From Eubacteriales bacterium (GTDB lineage: Bacteria; Bacillota; Clostridia; Lachnospirales; Lachnospiraceae), in NCBI GenBank assembly GCA_030524715.1, contig JAUNGB010000057.1, positions 1 through 36,077 on the forward strand: DNA of 36,077 nt. The letters are read 5' to 3'. The notes under the pieces are model-generated. The model was given only the letters and a program-made list of their open reading frames with translations, had not been told where the DNA came from and did not search any database. Numbering within the stretch: position 1 is the stretch's first letter; each line of letters opens with the position of its first letter. The translations under genes were made by a program, and so were the position numbers. Of this stretch, positions 15,553 to 23,362 are shown piece after piece.

Positions 15553-17040
15553 ATGGAAGAAATGAAAATTTCCAGTGTTTTAAGAGATAATGAGAAGTAT
15601 ATCCGGGAACGGTGTGAAAACTGCGCGGATATTTTAGTGCGTCCCATGAAGCTTGGAGACGAACGGAAAATAGACTGTCTGATGGTTTATCTTGAGGTGG
15701 CTGTTTCTAATATGATGCTGGATGATTCCGCCATTGGCAAGATGATCAATCATTTCTGGGAGGTGTCGTCTGAGCAGATTCAGGATTTTATAAAAAACAA
15801 CAGTCTTGGAATTGCGGACGTAAAAAAGCTTGAGTCCATGGAAGAAGCTTTTGCGGCTCTTTTGGCGGGGAACGCCGTATTTTTTATAGACGGCTATGAT
15901 AAGGCAATGAAAATTTCCAGCAAGGGGTATCCCGGAATGGGCGTTTCTGAAGCGGAATCGGAAAAGGTTCTCCGCGGCTCCAAAGAGGGTTTTTCTGATT
16001 CGGTAAAAACCAATTCCGCTCTGATTCGGAAGCGTCTGAGGGATACCTGCCTCAAGGTTGTGGAGCAGCAGGCGGGAACTCGTTCCCATACTACGATTCA
16101 GATCCTTTATATTGAAGATCTGGTACATGAAGGGCTTCTGGAAGAGATTAAAGAACGTCTGGAAGCCTATGAAATAGACGGGATCCTGGACAGCGGAATG
16201 TTGGAACAGCTTGCGGAGGATAACTGGTATTCTCCCTTTCCGCAGTTCCAGTCAACAGAGCGCCCGGACCGTGCGGCGCAGGAGCTTCTCAACGGAAAAA
16301 TCGTGATCCTCTGTGACAATTCGCCGGAGGCATTGATTTTACCCAGCGCCTTTAACGGGTTTATGGAAAGCAGCGAGGACTGGTATCACCGATTTGAAAT
16401 GGCTTCCTTTCTGAGAGTTCTCCGCTACGTGGCCCTTGCTTCGGCCACCTTGCTGCCGGGGCTGTATCTGGCAGTGATACGTTTCCATACTCAGATTCTG
16501 CCGACCAATCTGATCCTTTCTTTTGCGGAAGCCAGGGAAGGGGTGCCCTTTTCCAGTATTGTGGAGCTGGTGTTTCTGGAGCTGGCCTTTGAGCTTATCC
16601 GTGAAGCCGGCGTGCGGATCCCCGGTTCCCTGGGGAATGCCATTGGGATCGTAGGCGGCCTGATCATCGGCCAGGCCGCAGTGAGCGCGAATCTGGTCAG
16701 TCCTATTGTGGTGATGATCGTGGCTTTGACAGCGCTTGGCTCCATGACGATTCCAAACGAGGAATTTGCGGCCTCTTTCCGGCTTCTGAAATATGGCTTT
16801 TTATTTTTGGGAGGGTATCTGGGAATGTTTGGGATCGTCCTTGGGATTTACCTGACTTTGTCTCATCTGTCAGGGCTTCTGAGCTTCGGGATGCCTTACC
16901 TGATGCCCTTTGTGAAGAAAGAACCCATGCGGGACGTGGGGGACGGGATTCTTCGGATACCCTTTCAAAAAAGGCGGCAGCGCCCGATTTATGCCAGACG
17001 TGAGGAAAGCCTTCGCCTGAAAAGGAGGGAAAAACCATGA
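15553..17040 (+). CDS. Spore germination protein, GerA family (A subunit)
   Basis: A 495-aa germinant-receptor A subunit of the spore inner membrane. A large soluble N-terminal region (1 to about 290) includes GNAVFFIDG and the family hallmark DGILDSGMLEQLAEDNWYSPF in part, plus QSTERPDRAAQELLNGKIVIL. A membrane domain with several helices follows (about 290-440), with SIVELVFLELAFELIREAGVR and GNAIGIVGGLIIGQAAV, both typical. AGGAGG precedes the ATG. The stop overlaps the start of the fused B-C gene by 4 bases, so they form one operon. Which germinant is sensed cannot be told. Confidence 0.94.
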   Translation: MEEMKISSVLRDNEKYIRERCENCADILVRPMKLGDERKIDCLMVYLEVAVSNMMLDDSAIGKMINHFWEVSSEQIQDFIKNNSLGIADVKKLESMEEAFAALLAGNAVFFIDGYDKAMKISSKGYPGMGVSEAESEKVLRGSKEGFSDSVKTNSALIRKRLRDTCLKVVEQQAGTRSHTTIQILYIEDLVHEGLLEEIKERLEAYEIDGILDSGMLEQLAEDNWYSPFPQFQSTERPDRAAQELLNGKIVILCDNSPEALILPSAFNGFMESSEDWYHRFEMASFLRVLRYVALASATLLPGLYLAVIRFHTQILPTNLILSFAEAREGVPFSSIVELVFLELAFELIREAGVRIPGSLGNAIGIVGGLIIGQAAVSANLVSPIVVMIVALTALGSMTIPNEEFAASFRLLKYGFLFLGGYLGMFGIVLGIYLTLSHLSGLLSFGMPYLMPFVKKEPMRDVGDGILRIPFQKRRQRPIYARREESLRLKRREKP

Positions 17041-18713
17041 AATTTGCGGAAAATAACAGAATTTCACATCGCCAGATGTATCGTCAGATGAACCTTACGT
17101 TCCTGGCGCCTTTCCTGTTGTGCCTGTTCGGGAGGGGACAGCTTCAGGGCTTATCCGGCTTGGTGGGTATCGCCGCTGCTGTAGTTGTTTTACTTTTTTA
17201 TGTTATTTTTCTGATCCGCCTTGGACCCTATTATGCAGATATGGAAAAGACGGCCGGTTCCGTGGGATGTCGGCTCATAGGCATTTTTTTAATCGTTTAT
17301 ATTCTGCTTACCGGAGCGTATCTTCTGGCTGTAACAGAGGAGGTCGTGCCCGCCAGCCTGCTTACCGGAGTTTCCGGGAGGTGGATTTCTTTTTTTGCGG
17401 TGATTGTGTGCAGCTTTGGCGCTCACAAGGGAATGCAGCGAAGGGGACGGATGGCGGAGGTATCGGGCGGCTTTCTTTTGGGCGGAATCCTTCTGATGAT
17501 GATTTTGTGTCTGGGACAGAGCAGATTTTCTTATTTTCAGGAAATGCTGACAGCCTCTTTCCTGACAGGCGCAGGGTGTCTGAAAAGCTTTTATGGTATT
17601 TTGTGTGCGTTCTCAGGTATCGGCCTGATCCCTTTTGTTCTGGAGAATGTGGAAAAACAGGGAAGCGCCTGGAAGCCCGCCGTGCTGGGAATTCTGACCC
17701 TTGGAGGTATCCTGCTGGGAATGCTTTTATTATTTCCGGCAGTGTTTGGCTGGCAGCGCCTTCTTACGGAGCCTTATCCGGTTCTTCCTCTTTTGGCAGG
17801 GGCGGATCTTCCGGGAAATGTTCTTGCACGTTTTGATGTTTTGTGGATGGGCTTCCTGATATACAGCCTTTTGTTCGCCATCGGAAGCCTGTTCCATTAC
17901 GGACATCAGATTATCCGCCGGTCCCATTTGGGAACCGGGCGCTTTTGGCTGGCGGCAGTTATGTATTTTTTGTCCATATGGGATTTTGGAGCAGGAGGGA
18001 TCAGCGGGTATTACGGAAGCTATCTGGCATATATTTTTGTTCCGGGGCTGCTGCTGATACAGATTTTTCTTATGCTCCGGGGAAAGCTGCGCCGCAAAAA
18101 AAGAGCGGCTGCCGTGACGGCTTCTTTGCTGATGCTTTCTTTGTTTTTTACGGGATGCTCCGGCATAGAGCCTGAGAAGCGAATGTACCCTCTGGCACTT
18201 GGGGTAAATACCAGCGAAAACGGATTTTCCATGACCTACGGAATGCCGGATCTTCCTCAGGCGACAGGACAGGAAAAACAGGAGGAATCGGACAGTACTT
18301 CTGTTCTTACAATAGAGGGAGAGAACTTTTCCGGGATTGAGGCCGCATATAACCGCTCTCAGGAAAAGTATCTGGATATGGGGCATCTGCAGGTGTTGAT
18401 TCTGGGAAATGATATTCTGGAAAATGGGAAATGGGTTTTACTTTTGGATTATCTTGAACAGGAGCCTTATGTGGGAGAAAATGTCTATGTATTCCGCACA
18501 GAAGATCCCCGGGCGGTTCTGGATTGGAAGTCAAAAAGCGGTACTTCTGTAGGAGAATACCTTACCGGGCTTTTGGAGAACAGGACTTCCGGACAGCAAA
18601 AGCGGGGCGTTACCCTCCGTCAGCTTTATCATGAACGCTACCAGTCCGGCACGCTTCCCGCTATGCCGGAAATCCGTCTGGACCAAGCGGGTATTCAGGT
18701 GTACGATGTGTAA
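17037..18713 (+). CDS. Fused GerB permease - GerC lipoprotein (truncated C part)
   Basis: A 558-aa protein joining two germinant-receptor subunits that are normally separate. Residues 1-350 are an APC-type GerB permease with about ten membrane segments. After LRRKKR (351-356) comes a signal-like hydrophobic stretch ending in a lipobox, LSLFFTGC (Cys374), then the first GerC domain (374-558; MYPLALGVN, AAYNRSQEKYLDMGHLQVLI). A full GerC is roughly twice as long, so its C-terminal domain is missing. No Shine-Dalgarno is seen before the internal ATG at 18075, so a continuous fusion is the simplest reading. The membrane topology works: an extra helix would place the C domain outside. No frameshift is visible at the junction. 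Confidence 0.87.
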   Translation: MKFAENNRISHRQMYRQMNLTFLAPFLLCLFGRGQLQGLSGLVGIAAAVVVLLFYVIFLIRLGPYYADMEKTAGSVGCRLIGIFLIVYILLTGAYLLAVTEEVVPASLLTGVSGRWISFFAVIVCSFGAHKGMQRRGRMAEVSGGFLLGGILLMMILCLGQSRFSYFQEMLTASFLTGAGCLKSFYGILCAFSGIGLIPFVLENVEKQGSAWKPAVLGILTLGGILLGMLLLFPAVFGWQRLLTEPYPVLPLLAGADLPGNVLARFDVLWMGFLIYSLLFAIGSLFHYGHQIIRRSHLGTGRFWLAAVMYFLSIWDFGAGGISGYYGSYLAYIFVPGLLLIQIFLMLRGKLRRKKRAAAVTASLLMLSLFFTGCSGIEPEKRMYPLALGVNTSENGFSMTYGMPDLPQATGQEKQEESDSTSVLTIEGENFSGIEAAYNRSQEKYLDMGHLQVLILGNDILENGKWVLLLDYLEQEPYVGENVYVFRTEDPRAVLDWKSKSGTSVGEYLTGLLENRTSGQQKRGVTLRQLYHERYQSGTLPAMPEIRLDQAGIQVYDV

Positions 18714-18883
18714 AAACGGGTTTCGCGTTCTTGTGTATAATTTTTTCCGCAATTGTCTATACTCCAGAGGAAAACAAAGGGCAGGAAATTTCTGACAGTT
18801 ATGCATGATTGAACCTAATATACCGCAAAGTGGGGAGCGCAGATTGCAGGGAATGTTCCTGTCCGCGGATTAAGGAGGAACTA

Positions 18884-19147
18884 ATGCTTACAAAATGGAT
18901 AAAAAACAGGATCAACCGTATTTTTATTTCTATTATCATAGCTTTGACAGCAGTATTTTTAGCGGCGGGTAAGATACCTTCCGCATCATTCGGGCATCCG
19001 GCCACAGCATGGTGGGGAACAATGTATCCGGGCTTCTGCTTCTCAGAGAGGCCCGGTAAAAGCTCTTCCCCGGGGAAAAACAGTGAAGGCTCTGAGATTG
19101 CCGGACGAAAGATATCCTTCTGGCTTGCGAAAGCTCTTGATTGGTGA
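18884..19147 (+). CDS. Small membrane protein, unrecognised
   Basis: An 87-aa ORF preceded by a strong TAAGGAGGAACTA site, the main argument that it is real. It has a basic N-terminus (MLTKWIKNRINR), one hydrophobic segment (FISIIIALTAVFLAAG) and a short external part with WWGTMYPGFCFS. No family recognised. It lies between the germination operon and murI. An upstream in-frame ATG at 18809 lacks a binding site. It could be a sporulation or germination accessory protein, but only position suggests this. Confidence 0.55.
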   Translation: MLTKWIKNRINRIFISIIIALTAVFLAAGKIPSASFGHPATAWWGTMYPGFCFSERPGKSSSPGKNSEGSEIAGRKISFWLAKALDW

Positions 19148-19185
19148 TAAAATAAAGGCACTAAAAAGAGATGGAGAGCCTTATA

Positions 19186-20007
19186 ATGAATATAGACAGA
19201 AATGCTCCCGTCGGCGTATTCGATTCAGGAGTCGGCGGACTGACAGTGGCCCGCGAGATCATGCGGAACCTCCCTTCGGAGAAAATCGTATACTTCGGCG
19301 ATACGGCGAGAGTACCTTACGGCAGTAAATCAAAGGAGACGGTTATCCGTTACTCACGCCAGATCATCCGTTTCCTGCAGGAGCAGAAGGTGAAAGCCAT
19401 TGTAATTGCCTGCAATACTGCCAGCGCTTTTGCGCTTGATGAGGTTCAGCATGATCTGGATATTCCGGTATTAGGCGTTATAGAATCCGGCGCCAAAGTA
19501 GCCGCGGCAGAAACCCGCAACAACCGGATCGGCGTGATCGGTACCATCGGTACTGTAGGCAGCGGTATTCATGCATCCTATTTAAAGAAACTCAATCCGG
19601 AGATTACTGTGATCGGAAAAGCCTGTCCGCTTTTCGTGCCTTTGGTGGAGGAAGGCTGGCTTCATGATCCTGTGACTGTGGAAGTGGCCCGAAGGTATCT
19701 GCATGAATTACAGGAAGAAAATATTGATACTCTGATTTTGGGCTGCACCCATTATCCTCTGCTGCGGTCAACCATACAGAAGGTGATGGGAGAGGATGTA
19801 CGGCTGGTCAATCCGGCCTATGAGACTGCTTTGGAGCTTGGCAGGCTGCTTGCCGAGAAAGAACTTCAGAGCACAGGGACAGGACAGGAGGAATTTCCGT
19901 ATCGTTTTTATGTAAGCGACCTTGCGGATGAATTTAAAAGCTTTGCCAATTCTATTCTGCCCTATGACGTAGAGATGACTCAGAAGATCGATATTGAAAA
20001 ATATTAG
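19186..20007 (+). CDS. murI: Glutamate racemase
   Basis: A 273-aa cofactor-independent racemase producing D-glutamate for peptidoglycan. Motifs: PVGVFDSGVGGLTV (9-22; Asp13, Ser14), IACNTASAFA with catalytic Cys76, and LGCTHYPLL with catalytic Cys187. I chose the ATG at 19186, since GGAGAG lies 7 bases upstream; an ATG at 19171 would put that site inside the coding region. Length is normal. The next gene starts 72 bases later, after a short copy of the GGGATGACTCCCGC repeat. Confidence 0.96.
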   Translation: MNIDRNAPVGVFDSGVGGLTVAREIMRNLPSEKIVYFGDTARVPYGSKSKETVIRYSRQIIRFLQEQKVKAIVIACNTASAFALDEVQHDLDIPVLGVIESGAKVAAAETRNNRIGVIGTIGTVGSGIHASYLKKLNPEITVIGKACPLFVPLVEEGWLHDPVTVEVARRYLHELQEENIDTLILGCTHYPLLRSTIQKVMGEDVRLVNPAYETALELGRLLAEKELQSTGTGQEEFPYRFYVSDLADEFKSFANSILPYDVEMTQKIDIEKY

Positions 20008-20011
20008 AGGG

Positions 20012-20025
20012 GGGATGACTCCCGC
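20012..20025 (+). repeat. Second copy of GGGATGACTCCCGC
   Basis: Identical to 13807-13820. It sits just after the murI stop. The rest of the element seen at 13821-13861 is not conserved here. Confidence 0.6.
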
Positions 20026-20079
20026 AAAATGATAACACAAAACGATAATATAAAACGATTACATAGCAGGAGAACAAAT

Positions 20080-20526
20080 ATGGAAAAAGATGTACTGATA
20101 CACGTGCGCGGCCTGCAGATGATAGACACTGCAGACGGCGACGAGGCAATTGAGATGGTGGTTCCCGGCCAGTATTATTTCCGCAATGGAAGCCATTATC
20201 TGAGATATGAAGAGCGGATGGAGGATTTTTCCCAGCCTACTATTAATTACATCAAGATGTCCCCTACCGGTATGGAGGTAAGGAAGCAGGGTGTGGTTAA
20301 TGTGCACATGGTTTTTGAACAGGGCAAAAAAAATATGACCTTCTACACGACCCCTTATGGAACCCTGCAGATGGGAATTGCCGCTACTAATCTGGAATTA
20401 AAAGAAAGCGACAGCGGAATCAACATGAAGGTAGACTATGCACTGGATATGAATGAAGAGCATGTTGCGGACTGTTATCTGACTGTTCAGGCAGAGCCTA
20501 AAAATTCCGCCGGATTTGTGCTTTAA
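20080..20526 (+). CDS. DUF1934 (YwiB-like) beta-barrel protein
   Basis: A 148-aa protein of the DUF1934 family, predicted to have a calycin-like beta-barrel fold. Typical parts: MEKDVLIHVRGLQ at the start, GQYYFRNGSHYLRYEE, IKMSPTGMEVRKQG, and FYTTPYGTLQMGI. No signal peptide or catalytic residues known. GCAGGAGAA precedes the ATG at 20080; an in-frame ATG at 20029 has no binding site. It is followed by two stem-loops. Family is well supported and function unknown. Confidence 0.88.
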   Translation: MEKDVLIHVRGLQMIDTADGDEAIEMVVPGQYYFRNGSHYLRYEERMEDFSQPTINYIKMSPTGMEVRKQGVVNVHMVFEQGKKNMTFYTTPYGTLQMGIAATNLELKESDSGINMKVDYALDMNEEHVADCYLTVQAEPKNSAGFVL

Positions 20527-20540
20527 AGAATAAAAGAAAT

Positions 20541-20562
20541 CCGCGTAGCTTTAGATACGCGG
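20541..20562. other. Stem-loop after the DUF1934 gene
   Basis: CCGCGTA (20541-20547) and TACGCGG (20556-20562) form a 7-bp perfect stem. It has no U-tract of its own and precedes the main terminator. Confidence 0.6.
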
Positions 20563-20582
20563 TTCAGGAAACAAAAGATTTA

Positions 20583-20625
20583 CCGCCGCAGGGGCAGCCT
20601 GCGGCGGATTATTTTATTTATTTTG
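20583..20625. terminator. Strong intrinsic terminator between convergent genes
   Basis: CCGCCGCAGG (20583-20592), loop of 5, CCTGCGGCGG (20598-20607), then a T-rich run. Ends transcription of the DUF1934 gene; on the other strand it could serve the minus-strand gene that stops at 20635. Confidence 0.9.
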
Positions 20626-20634
20626 TCTTTTCTT

Positions 20635-21090
20635 TTATTTCTTTTCTTCTTTGTTAAAGAGACGCTTGAAAAAGCCTTTTTTCTTTTTGGGTGGGGCTTC
20701 CAGAGAACCGCGGATACCGCGGACGCCTACAATGTAAAGGCCGCTCACTTCTGCTTTGATTTCCTTCTTAACAGGAATCAGATCGAAAACTTTTTCGTCA
20801 GCGATCAATATGGAAATCTTCGGGCCGACTTTGGCTTTGACAATAGGAAGCTTGGAACGGCGCATTAGCTTCGGGGTCTGATCAATGACCATCTGCGGAA
20901 GGCCGGATTCCTTGAGCGGAAGACGCTTCTTGTCAATGACCAGCATGGAAACGGTCTGTTTGGTAGCCTCGATTTGTGCCTGTTGTTCTTCCTGTTTTTT
21001 TTGTGCTTTCTTTCCGAAGAAATATAAGGCAATTAATACACCGATCAGAATAACCAGGATAACAAGAAGGACGATGGTTACTGTATTCAT
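20635..21090 (-). CDS. Single-pass membrane protein, unrecognised
   Basis: A 151-aa protein with one N-terminal membrane helix (MNTVTIVLLVILVILIGVLIALYFF), a short coiled coil (KKAQKKQEEQQAQIEATKQ), then a beta-rich soluble domain (VSMLVIDKKRLPLKESGLP, VKAKVGPKISILIADEKVFDLIPV) and a basic tail (PPKKKKGFFKRLFNKEEKK). The likely topology puts the soluble part in the cytoplasm. I do not recognise a named family. Start at 21090: AGGAGG is close upstream; the longer reading from 21135 is less likely. Confidence 0.82.
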   Translation of the reverse strand: MNTVTIVLLVILVILIGVLIALYFFGKKAQKKQEEQQAQIEATKQTVSMLVIDKKRLPLKESGLPQMVIDQTPKLMRRSKLPIVKAKVGPKISILIADEKVFDLIPVKKEIKAEVSGLYIVGVRGIRGSLEAPPKKKKGFFKRLFNKEEKK

Positions 21091-21198
21091 AAGTATCCTC
21101 CTAAATGTATGATATTGCAGTAAATTCTTACGCAAAGTTCATTTTACCATTATTTATGGAAAAAGGCAATTATTAAAAAGCAAATACAGGGAAAAAGA

Positions 21199-21227
21199 GT
21201 GGAAATTTGTAATATGACAGGGTATAA
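21199..21227 (+). promoter_or_regulatory. Possible promoter of the first deacetylase-like gene
   Basis: TGGAAA, about 17 bp, then TATAAT (near 21222-21227). The -10 is consensus and the -35 weak. It leaves a leader of about 100 bases before the start at 21334. Confidence 0.4.
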
Positions 21228-21333
21228 TGGAGCAGGTGAGAACTGTAACAAGCGTGTGACGATTCCCATGCGGATAAAAAATATTTATCGGGTTATGCTA
21301 TAGTAAACGACAGCCTTTATGAAGGAGAAAGAA

Positions 21334-23268
21334 ATGAAGGAAAAGGAAGTTGAAAAGATACAGCCGCAGGAAGAAGTAAATACCGAACCGAAGGATAAGT
21401 CTGAAGGCCCGGAGTCCGCGGTGGATACCGGGTTTATTGAGAAAGCGTCTGATGGGAAAGGTTCAGAACCGGAAACGGAGCCCGGAGTTATAGATTCAGG
21501 GTCGGAAACAGAGTCCGGAGTTAAAGGCATAGAGTCGGAAAGAGAGCCCGGAGTTAAAGGTTCAGAGTTTGAATCAGAGTCTGAGGCGACAGGCTCAGAA
21601 CAGAAATCCGAGTCTGCCAGCGATAAGGATAAGGCAGCTTCAGAAGTTCCGGAAACTTCAGAAGCTTCTGAAGCGGGGAGCATACTTGGAATCGAGCCAT
21701 GGAGCGAAGAAGACGAGGCGGCGGCGCGCGCGGAGCAGGAGGCTTATGAGCAGCGGCGGGCTGTCCGCATGGAACGGCTGGCTCTTCGTAAAAAGAAAAG
21801 AAGAAGGCAGAAAATGGTCATTGTGGGAGCATTGCTGCTTGGGGTATTTGGAGCGGCGGCGCTTGGAGCGTACCGTATGGGGCTTTTTGAACAGGTAATG
21901 ATACAGACTGCAGATCAGGCAGCCGTTAATGACCGTAAGTCTGATACGGCTTCGGAAGGAGAGGCGGAGCAGGAATCCAATGAGAACGCAGAAGGAGATA
22001 CGGAAAGCCAGGAAGCCGATCCTGCAGCTTCTCAGTCTGTGGAAGAAGAAAGCGAACCTGCCTACACTCCGGATGCGGAGGATGTTTCTACTCTGGAGCA
22101 GGCACGGCTGTTAGCCGCACAGTATGATTATGATAAAGCGATCAAATTGCTGAAAAAAAGTAAAAATTATAAAAAAAATAAAGATATGCAGGCGGCGGTA
22201 AAGGAATTTAAGGAAACAAAAGCTACCTGTACTTCGTGGCCTCTGGAAGAGGTCACCCATGTGTTTTACCATACTCTTATTAAGGATACGTCCAAAGCCT
22301 TTGACGGCGACTATAAATCCGGCGATTATAATCAGGTTATGACTACGATCGATGAATTCAATAAGATCACGCAGACTATGTACGACAGGGGATACGTGAT
22401 GGTGAGCATCTATGACATGGCGTCAGTAAACGAGGACGGCACTATGACCCGGGGTGAGATTCTGCTCCCGCCGGGAAAAATTCCCTTTGTACTCTCTCAG
22501 GACGACGTAAGCTATTATCATTATATGGATGGCGACGGGTACGCTTCAAAGCTGATCGTGGATGAAGAAGGCAAGGTTCGGAACGAGTATGTGGAAGATG
22601 ACGGAAGCATTTCCGTAGGCGACTATGATATGGTTCCGCTGATCGACCGGTTTGTGGAAGAACATCCGGATTTTTCATACAGAGGGGCGAAAGGGATCGT
22701 GGCCCTGACAGGATATAACGGGATTCTGGGCTACCGGACGGACAGCAGCTATGAGACGCGTCCGGCGGATCTGGATGCGGATAAAGTGAAATGGCTGGAC
22801 GATCATCCGGAATTTAACCTGGAGGAAGAAAGGGCAGGAGCCAAAAAGGTAGCGGACGCCATGAAGGAAGAGGGATGGCTGTTCGCAAGCCATACCTGGG
22901 GGCATAAGAACGTGGCGGATGCGTCCATGGAGCGGCTTCAGACGGATACTCAGTTGTTTAAAGAAAATGTAGATCCCCTTATCGGAGGAACAGATATCAT
23001 TATTTTTGCGTTTGGGACGGACATGGTTTCACAGGGAGAATATTCCGGGGAAAAATTTGAGTATTTCAAAAGCCAGGGCTATAATTATTATTGTAATGTG
23101 GATTCCAGTAAATATTATGTACAGATCCGCGACAGGTATTTCCGGCAGGGACGCAGAAATCTGGACGGCTACCGGATGTACTACAATCCGGAGCTTCTGG
23201 AGGATCTGTTTGACGCGGGATCGGTGCTTGACGCCGCCAGACCGCTTCCGGTACCGGAGATGGATTGA
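21334..23268 (+). CDS. Membrane-anchored polysaccharide-deacetylase-like protein
   Basis: A 644-aa protein. Residues 1-140 are cytoplasmic and very Glu/Ser-rich with imperfect repeats (SEPETEPGVIDSG type). A basic stop (RKKKRRRQK, 152-160) precedes one membrane helix (161-180). Outside come another acidic linker, a helical TPR-like segment (LEQARLLAAQYDYDKAIKLL) and a deacetylase-like domain: LSQDDVSYY replaces the usual TFDDG, and SHTWGH supplies the HxxxH metal site. I chose the ATG at 21334 because AGGAG lies 6 bases upstream; an ATG at 21319 overlaps that site. The next gene is a close paralogue. The substrate is probably a wall or surface polysaccharide. Confidence 0.82.
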   Translation: MKEKEVEKIQPQEEVNTEPKDKSEGPESAVDTGFIEKASDGKGSEPETEPGVIDSGSETESGVKGIESEREPGVKGSEFESESEATGSEQKSESASDKDKAASEVPETSEASEAGSILGIEPWSEEDEAAARAEQEAYEQRRAVRMERLALRKKKRRRQKMVIVGALLLGVFGAAALGAYRMGLFEQVMIQTADQAAVNDRKSDTASEGEAEQESNENAEGDTESQEADPAASQSVEEESEPAYTPDAEDVSTLEQARLLAAQYDYDKAIKLLKKSKNYKKNKDMQAAVKEFKETKATCTSWPLEEVTHVFYHTLIKDTSKAFDGDYKSGDYNQVMTTIDEFNKITQTMYDRGYVMVSIYDMASVNEDGTMTRGEILLPPGKIPFVLSQDDVSYYHYMDGDGYASKLIVDEEGKVRNEYVEDDGSISVGDYDMVPLIDRFVEEHPDFSYRGAKGIVALTGYNGILGYRTDSSYETRPADLDADKVKWLDDHPEFNLEEERAGAKKVADAMKEEGWLFASHTWGHKNVADASMERLQTDTQLFKENVDPLIGGTDIIIFAFGTDMVSQGEYSGEKFEYFKSQGYNYYCNVDSSKYYVQIRDRYFRQGRRNLDGYRMYYNPELLEDLFDAGSVLDAARPLPVPEMD

Positions 23269-23362
23269 GCGCGCAGACCTGAGGATAAAAAGAGGGGATC
23301 AGTGACGGTACAGAGCAGATATGAAGAAACAAGAAACAAAGGAAAGAAAGGAGAACCACGAA

